Source of the DNA: Membranipora membranacea | Taxonomy: Eukaryota > Bryozoa > Gymnolaemata > Cheilostomatida > Membraniporidae | Direction of reading: 5' to 3' | Assembly (NCBI GenBank): GCA_914767715.1 | Contig: OU612066.1 | Span: 18,884,283 to 18,948,282, forward strand | DNA: 64,000 nucleotides | Part shown: piece by piece, positions 36,628 to 49,000 of the stretch | Layout: each line of letters starts with the position of its first letter | Position numbering within the stretch: position 1 is the first letter of the stretch | Notes under the pieces: generated by a model | Databases searched by the model: none | Told to the model about the DNA's origin: nothing | The model's input: the letters and a program-made list of their open reading frames with translations, nothing else | Translations under genes and position numbers: made by a program

Positions 36628-39594
36628 ATGGAAGAAGCTCTTGATCTGTGTCTGGAATTTCATTGGATATGGGACTTTAAGATGACCGACCTATTTTTGG
36701 AGCATTTCTCAAGCGATGTACCAGAAGACTGGCTGCCCCACCTAAATACGATGACTTTATCTGGTAAATAATGGTGAAGCTTTATTTAATCATAATTCAA
36801 ATTTCAGCTAATGAGTTGAAATTTGAAGAGGAAGATCTTTGATGAGTCCGAGTTAATATTGATGTTGATATGATGACTTGACTGGTCAGTCAAGCTGCTT
36901 GTTTTTTTACAGTAGCTATTTTTGATTTGAATGCAAATAGGCAAATAATTTGCCTGCTGGCAATCATACATGTTTTAGAGCTGAGACAATTGGTGCAAGT
37001 GAAGCCTGAATTTCTCCAGCATTTACCTGCTACGTTAAAGGAGTTTTGTGAGGAGGTTAAAGAACTCAACACAAGGTATGATGAGGAGTGGATACAGCTA
37101 TGCTCTCCTGATGGAACAAAACTGAAACCTGTTCAAATACCAAACTCTATTCAGGTAAAAATTACTGTAAGCTACCTTTGGGTTAGCAATCGAGTGAAAT
37201 GTTCCTTTCTTCATATACGGAGAGCTTAACGTCTAAGCGCACACTCAAAACGCTCCTATTTCAAGTTTGTTCTCAAAAATGAGAGATTTGGAATTCAGCT
37301 TATTGTCATATAATATGCAAAGTGTTTCGTGAAACCTCCACACTAGGAATTGTCTGTGCTTGCACAACCATCTTGTCTCTCTGTCGCAGGTCACATTTAT
37401 TGCATCTGTGATATCTCTAATTAATTACCTGTACATTGTAGCTTGGTATGGGTGAGAAGAAACAGCATGAGATCAGTATCATGGCACCATTAGTCCAGGC
37501 AGTCTCTACTCAAGCTCACAGTAACCTAGTAGTTGATATTGGGTGTGGTTTAGGCTACCTGGGGCAGACTCTTGGTAGGCTGTACAATTCGGAAGTTTTA
37601 GGGTTTGAGTCTAAAGACAGCAACTGTCAAGGTGTTAGAAAACGGAATTTAAGCCTTGATACTGGTAATATTGTCACCCAGCAGTTAAATGTGAATATGA
37701 GTAAGGAATGCACTGAGGCAATAAACAGTGCAGTGGTTAAACACTGCAATAACTCAAGTATAGAGGAAGCTTTAACCCTACATCGTGATGCAGAAAGTAA
37801 TAGCAACAATCATAAATACTGCTCAAATCACTCTGATCCATGTGTTGAAGTCACTGAAGACACTTCCTTCAAATGTCACAGAATTCCTCCTCGGGTGTGT
37901 CTAGTAGGTCTTCACTGTTGCGGAGATCTAACTCCATCCACCCTACAGCAGTTCTGTGATATCGACTCTTGTAAATCTCTAGTGTGTATGAGCTGCTGTT
38001 ACCATCGACTTACCTATGATCAGAACTCTGGAACATTCAACAATTTTCCTATGAGTAAAAAGCTTCAAGAGGTATACCTGAGGCTTACAACACAACATGG
38101 GAGGAAATTGAACAGCTTGGCATTACGACTTGCATGCCAAGAGACCCAATCACGATGGGTTTGTACTTATACACCTCATTATAATGTTATTACTGTCTCC
38201 TCTGTTGGATCTTAGTTTTACACAAGATTTTATGTGTTTTTATATCTGGTGGCACTAAGCAGAAGCGACAGCATATAACCATATAACTATGCAATGACCG
38301 TCTGGGGCCTAAACATAACCAATCACCGATAAGTACCTATGTTGCCTTTATGTCATAATGATGTCACTGTTAAAGTGTTGGCTTAGTATATCGTTCAATT
38401 TGGCCCTCAGCTTGGCTGAATATCAAGAATAGTTTCTTTTTATTTTAGCTAAGGAAGTCAGAAAATGAGATTGTCCAGCATTCCAAGCATGTCGCATACA
38501 GAGCTGTTCTTGAACACTATTGTAAAGTCTCTGGTGAGTCAAACCTAGCTCGTCATAACTCGCAACGAATAAATACGCTTTACAAGTCAATCTAGAGGAT
38601 ATAATCAGATCAGTGGGCTGATTTTATTTGGTAAAATAAATTTTAGACAAGACATTATATTGAGTATTGGGTGAACAAGTTGTTTCCACGTATCTATTCT
38701 ATAAAATATTACCTGATTACCCTATTTTTTTCAGATTCAAAGCTCACAAAGAGACCAAAAAAGCTGGTAGGCTCGAGCGCATTTACAACATTTGAAATTT
38801 ATGTTGAATCCTTGTTGAATAGAACTGAAGGATTGGGTGAAACAGAAACTGAATGCGCCCGCCGGGGTTTAATGGAGTCTTACGGTCAATGTGAAAAGTA
38901 TTTCACATGTATCAGGTGAGTCATAACTAGGCCTTCAAAGAACATGGCACACCCGCTGGTACTACAACAGGCTGTGGTTTACCGCAAGGGTAAACATCAA
39001 ATGTAATGAGTTCAAAGTATCCAACTTCTCCGCACCTTTGAAGATGTGGGACTAATGGCTGTTCAGAATATACCACTGTATGACTTGATGGTACCAAATC
39101 TGGGGATAAAAATAGTTTTATCTTATCTGTTCAGTAATGGCCACCAACATTGATGAGCCTTGTTGACCAAATGCCGTATCTTCTCTTTCAAAATTGGGTA
39201 TTTAGCTCGATTAGTATTTAGGGCTTGAAACAAAGCCATGTTATTTTTCCCAGCAAATCATCCAGAAATCTGTGGGGCAATACATTTATCAATTGAATTA
39301 GCATCTAGAATCTGATTGTCTAAGCCAATTTCTTCTGTATCAAAGTGTTGGCCTATTATTACTACTTAAAGTTCTAGTGGAGTAGTTGCGATAAACATAA
39401 CTGCTATGTTATATTATAGGTGGTATAATGCGCTGCAGGTAATGCTACAGGGTGTACTTGAGTCACTGATTCTGAGAGACAGGTTACAATATCTGGAAGA
39501 GAAGGGAATCAAGGCGCACTTGGTGAAAGCCTTTGATGATTACATATCTCCTAGAAACATTGCCATCGTCGCTTTTAAAAATGACCCCAAATAA
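36628..39594 (+). CDS. METTL25: METTL25-family SAM-dependent methyltransferase, 6 exons
   Basis: Exons 36628-36763, 36979-37154, 37442-38158, 38449-38533, 38735-38915 and 39420-39594 join in phase to 1470 nt (489 residues plus stop). The Rossmann-like SAM motif I, LVVDIGCGLGYLG, lies at about 133-145, preceded by the family-typical KKQHEI. LVGLHCCGDL (about 258-267) and SCCYHRL (about 288-294) match the conserved LHxCGDL and CCYH segments of METTL25/METTL25B proteins. YRAVLE and the C-terminal LESLILRDRLQYLEE and SPRNIAIVAFK also match. A Ser/Asn-rich insert separates motif I from LHCCGDL, as in METTL25. The ATG at 36628 gives MEEALDLCLEFHW, in line with the family N-terminus. The first codons lie close to the truncated LINE at 34.8-36.5 kb, which may have displaced the promoter. 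The substrate is not known to me. METTL25 rather than METTL25B is a judgement from similarity. Confidence 0.88.
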
Positions 39595-41313
39595 AACAGG
39601 CCATGTTGTACTGTACTATTATATGCATTGCCTTCTAATTGTGGTCCTGGAGGTAGGAATATTCTATACTGTATAGAGTAACATACTTCTGACTCTGCTG
39701 GTGTGGCAGGTAGTGTCTCCCGCCTATCCCTACCAATAGTGGGGAAGGAGGTTCATCTAATAGCTAAGTCAGGCACAACCTTAGACTTAATATATATAAA
39801 GTATAATACGCACAATATTTTATCAAAATTTAAACTCAAATGCTTTTCAATGACTCTTTATTTCTTGAACTTGCCTATCTTTCCTCAGTATAACAATAAA
39901 TTAATGCAGCTTGAATTGGCTCTTGAACTGTACTCAATAGTGAGAGGAAAACAATCTTTGATCTGGAGATTTAATGGGTATCACTGTGAAAATTTTGTGC
40001 CCATTAAAACAAGAGATTTTTCGTGGGAAAAGAGCCACCGTATTACGTATACTGTGCCCTAGCCTTGTCACTCCAATGAACTCCCTCTCCTAGTTCATTG
40101 GTCACGCTGTTACTTTTTTGTTTTGAGGGAAAAAAGTAGCCGCGTCACAAGACTAGTGCAATCCAAGGTCAAAATTTCTATCTTTTGAGTAGGAAAATTC
40201 TAAAAATGAACTTGTAACTTTCTTATAGACACAATACCCTCTAATACCCTTGCCGCATTCAACTAGCACAGTGAAGATAACCACTTTCTGAAATGTGAAG
40301 TATTTATACTGTCATTTATGGGTCTGTCATATATTGATAATGTGTACAGTGGCAACTACACATTCGAAATATGTGTTCTGAGATAGCGATCGAATGAATT
40401 GACATGAGGAAATAATCGTCATATTAATCATAATGTCATTATAGGGATATGTGAATCTGGAGAGGGGGGGGGGGAACAACAGTGTCTAACTCTAGTCCAT
40501 CAATGTTAGATGATCAGATTGTCCCTTTTTGCGATGTTCAATGACAGAATCCCCAAATAAACGATCTACCTAAAGCATGGCCAACTAATTCACTGGTTCT
40601 GTAAAGGTATACAAAAAACTGGCACGAGTAATTTTTTTCGCTTAAGAGAATATTGGCTACAGTTTAGATAAGCTTGTTTGGGGTGCACCAACTTCCGTTA
40701 GCTAAGGTGTTATAAAGTAAAGAGGAATAGTGGAACCTGGTTGAATATAGATAGTTTTACTATTTCAAGCATGTGCTAACAGACCAACTTCACCTCCGGC
40801 AAATACTGTACTCCTTTAGGGTAATATCCACTTTCACTTCGTCTCCAATAATTGGTCAAAACAATGCTATATGTTAGTTATGCTTATGACAGTGCAGTGT
40901 ATGGTTGATATTGTAAAACCTGCCCAAATAAATATTTGATTAATGAATTTACTTGGGATGGCAAAGTCATCACTTGATGCCGCGGTTGTTTACCTACATA
41001 CATGCGTAACCACAGCTCACGATAAGCAATTGAATGAAGTGTTTAGTTGAATTCAGCTTGTTTTTCAAAATCTTCACACATCAATGGCCATATCACACAA
41101 ATATAAAAAAAACTTGTAAGTTTCGTCACCACATGTATTTTGGCTGCTGGGTGTTGGCAGTAGAGATTCTAACCTACTTTTCCCCTCATCGCCTGAGCTA
41201 GATCTGTTTCAACATCACCTAGAACCAACGGAACCAGCATGAGTGTTAGTGTTTAGCCAAAAGCCAAATTGTTGTTTATACAGGTCTTTGTAGATGTTGA
41301 TATACCTTGGTAC
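39595..41313. other. Intergenic gap, no gene recognised
   Basis: AT-rich sequence after the METTL25 gene. It contains a G run at about 40465. The 119-codon open frame at 39703-40062 has no family feature and starts in the probable 3' untranslated region, so it is not called. Confidence 0.4.
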
Positions 41314-41355
41314 TAGCCTTGTTCACGCGGCCACGGGTTTTGGTAAACAAGGCTA
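41314..41355. mobile_element. Internally deleted TAGCC-ended element
   Basis: TAGCCTTGTT at the left and AACAAGGCTA at the right flank a 22-bp core that includes CGCGGCCACGGG, the same subterminal sequence as in the fold-back element at 15773-16172. The flanks CCTTGGTAC and CCCTGGTAC match at 8 of 9 positions. Confidence 0.65.
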
Positions 41356-41480
41356 CCCTGGTACCCCATATGAGTAATCTCTTCAAACTAGGTAAAACAG
41401 GATCTCATATCACCTGGGCTGTGTGATATATATTAATATTCTCCTCATATGTGTCAGTTCAATACTGCTGGTCTCAAGTA

Positions 41481-41488
41481 TATAAAAG
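41481..41488 (+). promoter_or_regulatory. TATA box of the secreted-peptide gene
   Basis: TATAAAAG lies 112 bp upstream of the ATG at 41600. Transcription would start near 41510, leaving a 5' untranslated leader of about 90 bases with no upstream ATG that overlaps the start in frame. It is the clearest core promoter in the window. Confidence 0.65.
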
Positions 41489-41599
41489 CGAATACTGAGC
41501 AGACGCCAACAATTGTGTACATGCTGAGCTCGAGACAACACCTCATCACTAACATCAAGAGTATACAGCGCTCCTTCATAAGAAAATCATTTTGACAGC

Positions 41600-42803
41600 A
41601 TGAAATTCTTTTTAAGGTAAGGCGCTGTTATCAATAGCGTACATTACAATGGTTAATTGTCTATATTGGCATCGCATGGTAAATATAATCTGTGAGCATA
41701 TGAAAGTAATCGGAGGTTCTTGACACTTCAAAAGAATGGATAGCTATCATAAAAAAAAAACATATTCTTGAACGTCGATTGAATTTCAGGTATTTTTGCG
41801 TCCTGACCTTTTTGTGACAAAACTAACAATAAGGTAATTAGGTACAGTCTATATCTTTTGTTTATAGGTATGTATGCATATATGTAGGTTTATACCAGAC
41901 GTGAGGGAATTTATCACTATCATTTTAATTATTCTTATTCTTAACACAGCGAAAACCAAGGAGATGGTTGTGAATTTTAGCAAATCTTGTGCCTTATACA
42001 ACTATATTTTTATAAATGGTAATCCAATAGAGAAGGTAAATAGTTTTAAATACCTAGGTACATTTTTCGACTGTGATCTTAAATGGTGATCAAACACTGA
42101 ATATGTCTATAGTAAACTAAAGAAAAGATTTTACGCTTTTTCTAGATTCAAACATTTTAAACCTAACCAGTATCAACAACATAATTTTATCCAATCACTG
42201 ATCCAACCCATTCTTACCTATAATATTGAACTCTGGTACACTGGTGCTACAGAAAGACAAAAGAATATGCTTTTAAGTCCGTTTTTAAAAAACAGCTACA
42301 CTTTTGACGCTGCCTGTTTTGTTGACATGAGTATTTTTAATTTAGCTCAACATTTTATCGCTGATGATAGACACATTTTACGCAATTGTTATAAAAGTAA
42401 TGGTAAATATTATATCATGCCACAAACTAAAACATCAAGATTTTTGTGCAGCTTTGTGCCTTTTAGTATTTGTCTTTTAAATAACTGAGAGAGATATGGC
42501 TCACGCCTAAATTGTAATGTGTTTCTAACACGATTACCAAAATAAATTCAATTCATCGTTGAATTTTCTAGATATAGTATTCTGATACTGACTTGTGTGA
42601 GCCTCTGTATATATGGATCGGGAGCACAAGAAAATGCAGCCACAGAAAGTGTCACTGAAAATGTCGCTGTAAATGATTGTGAATGTCCACAATACTGTGA
42701 ACCACAAGCTTCTAATGATTTAGATCATTTTATGTGTTTCTTAAACAAATGTGAAATCAATTGCTGCTGTTCTGCTGAGTACTTCACTTTTGATAACAAA
42801 TAA
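41600..42803 (+). CDS. Secreted cysteine-rich peptide precursor, two exons
   Basis: Exon 1 (41600-41616) encodes five residues plus two bases; exon 2 (42572-42803) completes an 82-residue precursor. GT-AG borders and phase agree. The N-terminal 24 residues are a hydrophobic signal peptide ending in a small-residue Gly-Ser-Gly-Ala site. A short acidic, cysteine-free spacer follows, then a domain with eight cysteines spaced C-x-C-x3-C-x12-C-x4-C-x3-CCC. No dibasic cleavage site is obvious between spacer and domain. Small secreted proteins with such dense cysteines are held by disulphides and may be antimicrobial, toxin-like, protease-inhibiting or signalling peptides; the sequence does not say which. 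I do not recognise the cysteine pattern. Several AATAAA signals follow the stop (about 42798-42826). A dead LINE fragment fills much of the intron without touching the splice sites. Confidence 0.72.
41945..42487 (+). pseudogene. LINE reverse-transcriptase C-terminal fragment
   Basis: One frame reads KTKEMVVNFSKSC, INGNPIEKVNSFKYLGTFF, an in-frame TGA, then SLIQPILTYNIELWYTGA, DDRHILRNCY and ends FVPFSICLLNN. The order (KTKEMV, then FKYLG, then ILTY...LWY, then a C-terminal ADDxHxL and SxLLN) is that of the 3' part of Rex1/CR1/L2-type LINEs. It is 5'-truncated and lies in the intron of the peptide gene in the same orientation. Confidence 0.8.
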
Positions 42804-42829
42804 ACATAGAGCCAAAATAAATAAAAATA

Positions 42830-45800
42830 AACACTATAAATATTTTTATCATTTTTATTTTCAGGGCTGCACTTAGATCAACTAGATTTAAGCTTTGTAA
42901 TCATTGACTCATTCAAATAATTATACATTAGGAGATCAAAAACACCAAAATTATTCACTTATATCTGTACACCATTATGGGGGTTGGGGACTAATAACAA
43001 ATTCATTATATGGTTTTATATACTCATTTCATGACTGCGTCACACACACACATTTTTATCAGGAAGGTTTTCCGCAGGTTGATGGATTTGAAACAATACA
43101 AACCATAAATCTGTAAATAGTGTTGAAGACTGACAAGATTAACCAGAGATATACTGGCACTGGACAACTAAAGAGGCAATCAAAGATCAGCGCACATTTT
43201 CAGGTTGTATAATAGTCTTATGATTAATAGGGCAGCACGCAACTATAATATTTGATTAAAAGTATCAAGCTTCGTGAGAGAGCTATAGTAGTAGGTAATT
43301 GGTTTTCTCATCTTTGTCACATGGCCCACATACCCCATATAGGTCGACATCACCGAATCCACAATGACAATAACCTGAACTTGATTGTCAAGATTATTGG
43401 ATAAGATAAAAAACACAGGGAAGGAAAGTTATTCTAGATTAGTCTAAAGCGTCTCTTATTTTATTGTAAACATATAAATAAATACTTATAGTATTTACAT
43501 GTTTATGGTGTGAAAACCCTGTCCTATTTTAATGGCAGTTTTACTTGTCAGGTAATTGTTGATGCGGACACCATTCTAATCTACAGCATAAATACCATCT
43601 TGAGACATCCCATTGTCATGCCGGAAAATATGTCAGGAGGTAGAATTATATCTGTATCTCATACAACCCCCACAATATCCTGTGTACCAAGCCCACAATA
43701 TCCTAGTACCAACCCCACAATATCCTGTGTACAAGACCTACATTATCCTTAGCATGTTGCCCCAAACCCTTCAGTATAGAATGAAAAAAATTTGCACCCA
43801 CCAGAAATTGTTAGGATTACCTAATGTACTTCCAATCATTGGTACAGAAGGACCGGCACCTGAGAAAGATCTCAATACATCAAACAAGTGCTACTATGAT
43901 GCAGCCTACAAACACTATGATTGGCTGTAGTGAGGTCCCTGAATCTAGCTAGAAAGGGAGAATGCATCATACTCATGTTCATGTACTAGGAATATAGGAT
44001 GATTAACCTCATTCGTATTTCTTCTAGCCGTTACTTTACCTCAGCGTAGAGTCAGCAACTACATTGAGTCATGTACAGCTTCATGCACAAAGCTGATGCT
44101 GCTTCAGTGCTTAGCCTATCTTTTATCACCTATTTATGCATCGCCATGAAACTTTGTCTCGCCTCAAAAATGATCAAATTACAAATAATAGCTGACAGAT
44201 ATGTAGCTAGAGCCTCATTACGGTGGCATAATCCAAGGCTGCAGAAAGCTTTCTGGTAAAAAAGGTGGGTTATCTGTGTGTTTATAAATAGAGCACCAAG
44301 TTTTCAGTACTGGTCTGCTACCCCACACTGGTGGGATCTGTATGATATTGAGACCAAATATGCTGATTTTTTCTTGCGTCGATATATATTAGTTTACATA
44401 GTTCACAAAATAATTGCTCTATGATGCGATGATAGCCAGATAAAACATAGACCTTCAATATAAAGTTACTCTGACCAAAGAGTCAAAATAAAACATCACA
44501 TGCTTCCAAAGTCAAAGTTCAAGTCAGACACCTTAATAACCAAAAAGTGTTCGACAGGTCAGCACCTGCAGTCCGACTAGGTTGAGCTGCATGTAATATA
44601 AATTGGAGAGCGGGATTTGACCAAATAAAAACTTAATTAGCTTGGCTATCTCCCAATCAAACTTAAAAACGAAAAAAATCTTTAAAAACACGATTCATAA
44701 AAGTTGATTGGTGAAAACATTGGGACTCACAAGACCCTCCAAATAATCCAAGTTCCATCAGTAGTAATCAAGCAAGGTTCACCTGACATAGCTAGGAGTA
44801 AGAGTTGTGTGTCTGACTCCTTGGACAGAGTGATAATCAGAGCTTATAAATAAATAAAACATTATCTGTCACAGTTCCCTGAGCACAGAGGGCACAAAAA
44901 CTAGGTAGATAAGTGGGCATGCTCAAAACTGGCGCAAAATATAATCAGACTATAGGAATGCACAGAAAAAGGAATACCTCTCTAGATAAAATCAGCTGTT
45001 ACATATAAAAGAATAGTTTCAAAACATTCCATACAGCTTCAAGGTATTGAAACTTGACTCGGAGTATCTTTTTGGCGCACTGTATTTGAGTATATAGGAG
45101 ACTTTGCAGTTTGACTGATATACAGCTATACATTGAAGGCTTTAGCACCTTACCACATCAATTAGATTGATTTTGATGAACTTATTTACTCATATTAAGA
45201 AGGTGTTTCGATGAGTACATCACTAATGGTTTGGCTATGATCAGTAGCCCTATATTTTAGCAGTTACTGTTTGTAAATCGAAGTTTAGCAGGAATTTCGG
45301 TGATGTCTAACTTTGTGTCTGCTTTGTTAATGGGGTGGAAATGCTGCGGGTCCCGTACAAAATAGCTTGGATACCAAAACAAGGTCATGTCGGACTACCA
45401 GTTTGAACATCATTGCAATTCATATCACGGGAAAGTCTGTCACCATAAAGATAGGAATATTTATATATCTATGAAGTTTAAAAATAAATGCGGGTGTGCC
45501 CATTTATATAATGTGTTTTTTCAAGAAGTGATACTCTGAAATGTTTTCAAAACTATGCGTCTTTTCAGGCATTTTTTGGGATGGATCAAATACAAATGCA
45601 CCTAGTACTACAAAAATATAGAATCTTTTTTTTTCCTGATGTTAAATCCTCACCGGATGATATATAAATCAAATATACAATGAGAACGTTGTTAAGTTTT
45701 TTCAGTACAACGCTGAAATACGGAGCCAATCTCTTACCTGGCTAGCTTTTCTGAGATTGCTGAAGAAGTAAATGAACATGGCCTGAGGCGAACTCAGTCT

Positions 45801-46003
45801 TTATGGTCATATCCTATCTAGTTGTCTATTAATGGGTTGCTGCACATTTGTCTGTCAGATAAAATCTGGATGACATATAAAACTCCTAAATCATGGCGAA
45901 TGTTATTGTTTGGCAGTCACGGTAAAAAATCAGCCAATTTTCTTTGACAAAACTCTCAGAATACCTTAAATATGATGGAAACTAAGGGCCCACTATGTGT
46001 CTA
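42830..46003. other. Intergenic gap with repeat fragments
   Basis: No gene recognised. Three imperfect copies of a unit built on CCCACAATATCC lie at about 43668-43730. A dispersed repeat fragment is at 44045-44165. Open frames at 42904, 43510 and 43613 have no family features. Confidence 0.4.
44045..44165 (+). repeat. Dispersed repeat fragment related to 14320-14430
   Basis: Shares AGAGTCAGCAACTAC, GCACAAAGCTG and ATGCTGC/GTGCTGC in the same order and orientation with the interior of the composite element at 13739-14471. It shows that this interior segment is mobile or was mobile. Confidence 0.7.
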
Positions 46004-49000
46004 TCATAAGCTACAATTACTTTGCCTTCCTAGCTTGATGAGCTTTGTGAGTTGATGACCAGCTTGTATTATTGGTATGAATGCTCTGGCTTCTGGTAGA
46101 TCATAGTCATGTATACTATCATCTACATAGTCATCCTCCATAGAGAGTGGCAACCATTCCTGGCCTAATGATGTAGATATCTGAGAAAATCAAACATACA
46201 TACAAGTATTATCTCTTATGCAGCATTTTTAATAATAATAAAAACTGACAAAATGGGCCTTATATCATAGACCTTAATAAACCTAGACAGGGCACTATAT
46301 GGGAGGTACCCGGCCATAATGCCATGGTCAAAATGCCATTGGGACAAAATGCCAGTGACATAATGCCATCGCCATAATGCCATGGCCATAATACCATAGG
46401 TTATAACACCACTGCACATTATACCAATGCCATAATACCAGTTGTACAAAACGCCAGTTGTGTCAAAATACCAGTGGAAAAAACATCGGATTGGACATAA
46501 TACCATTTGGGACAACATACCATATCCCAAAATACCAATGCCATAATGCCAAAATATGTTACCAAAGGAGATCAAGCCACGCTGTATATTTTTTTGTTAG
46601 CTATATTACAGCTAGGGGTGGAACGACCTCTTGAGGTTGGAGTTGAATTTCAGATATTTGACCTCGGATCCAACCACAAACCGGGTCGGATATGTGTTAT
46701 GTCTGATCCGAGATGATGAGTTTTTAATCAACACTTACTTAGCATCATATATCTCACTGAAAATGACAAGGGAGGAAGTATGATAGTCATTAATTTGTAG
46801 TTCCCGGATCAGATAAGATAATTGAGTTTGGCTGAATGCACTCAGTGGTGATCAGTAGGCATTCAATACCTATCTCATTTTCATAGCTATCTATATTGTT
46901 GCTGATTAAATTTGGTGGATGTGTTTTTTCTGCTGAAATTGATAGAAGCATCTTTACTCAGATCGTTGTGACATAAGACAAAATTTTGTCCAATGATGTT
47001 CCTTGTAACGAAATGTCTAGTTTGATGAACAAAGTAATTATCCTCTTCTGCTTTTTCAAAGTAGGATGACAATTCCTATCCCTAATCACAACAGAGAGTT
47101 TGGGACGAGGGAGGGTGGGATATACCTCCCTGTTGGGACATAGGAGCAGGGAGTTTGTTCAAACTCAGTGATTTTTAACATTGGGGTTTGAGTGATCCTG
47201 GCAAATTGAGTGCCTATGCACAAATTCTCGTTGTCAAGAGATATTAGAACTCATTAAATGATCTTTTCAAATAATCTGTTTGTGTGATCCTTGCACTATT
47301 TGAGTGATAAGTTGCTCCTGTAAAGAATTATGTCCAAGCTGATACGTTCACATTTGAATTAGGGCAATGGTTCAGGGAAGAGATCGTTGACGGTGTTTAT
47401 CCATGTATTCAATGACCTTAATTGTATATTATGGTGCAAAAGAAGAGCTGCTGTGACTGGTAAATTTAGCGTTTTTACGCGTTGTCCGGATCCGATGCGA
47501 GGTTGAGTTTATAGACCGATCCGATATCCGATCCGAGGTTGCCCAACCCTGATCCGTTCCACCCCTAATTACAGCTGCGAGTTGCTCAGTCAGAGTAGGA
47601 GGTGCTTCAGCTGGTTAGAGCCATCTCCTTCACTGCTCAAGTCTCGAAGTTTCTACATTTGAATTTTGATGATCTCTGGGGTTAATTGGGCCCCATGTGT
47701 ACCGAAGGCTAGTGTGTGTTGCAGAAATTGCAGCCAAATGTCTTGGCTAGAAGGGTTTTGACTGGTCTTGACTGATGCTATTACTGGCGTCATGAAGGCT
47801 AGCATGATTGAACATAGTCTAGGAAAATTCTGTTCATGAGTTCATGAGTATGCAGTTTAGCATAGAAATACAATCTTTTTCAGCGCTAAGACACTGAAAA
47901 AGTGACATCTGAGGCAAGGCCATTTCTTGAACAGTCATAATGATTATCTTTGTATTGGATACTTTTTTACATCTTGTTTATAGCTTTCAACATGATGCTG
48001 ACACATTTGGCAACATATTACAATGCCTAGTTTTCTTTTTAATCGCAACAAGAATAAACTTGTCTGATATGTTTTCCACTTAGTGCCCACCGTACCTGCT
48101 ATGCACCACTTGATCAGCGACGCCCCACCAGCCCGACTATGAGATTGCATCCTGGCCCTGCCCAAACTCTTAGAAGGTACTTGTTGAACAAGGCTATACA
48201 TGCCATAGCCTAACAAGGACCTCTATCCTCACTTGTTATTGGTGTTTAGAAATTTGAATTTGTTGGGCCAAGTGTTGTATTCATGGTTTAAAATCATGTT
48301 TAAAATATTTTGAATTGAGCATGATTTCAATAAAAGTTTCAAAATTCTGTATTCAAAAAGCATTTGTAATGGCATGATTTTTAGTTTTTCATAATTATTA
48401 GAAATGTGACCCCTGGTCTCATTCCCTTGATGAGACGCAGAGCATTTTTGTAGAGTTGTAGCCAGCTATCACTTGCGTGGCCCCAGAACTCTAATTCGTA
48501 GATCAAATCCAGATGTAAAAGCTATATGTAATGTCAACCATTAGATTTTGCTCAGCGGCTGGACTGAGTGCTTGTATCATCATCATCCTCATCACGGTTA
48601 AATGTAATTTTTTTTTCAGGCTTTTAAAATGTTCATGGAAAGTTATATTGGAAATTCAACCTACAAATCTTGTGGTTCCTTTTTCTTCTAAAATAGAGTT
48701 CCCGAATATGAGCTTTTAATCTTATGGGTTACAAATTTTGTTTGGTGCTTCAAAAACATTTTCTCATAGTTTATCACAAGATGGTTGGTGATACACCATT
48801 CAGTTATCGGAGGTAAATTTATCTTCGTAATTTCAGGCTTAGTACTAAAAATATTAGTATCGTCCGCAAAAGGTATTTAATTTAGATCGGGTGATGCATT
48901 TAAAAGGTCAATATTTATATATTAAAATTAGTACTGGCCCGAGAACCGAACCCTGGGTAGCACCGATCATGACAAAAAGTAAACCTGACTTAATTCATTT

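Noticed and set aside
39703-40062. 119-codon plus-strand frame after METTL25
   Set aside because: It begins in the probable 3' untranslated region and lacks conserved features.
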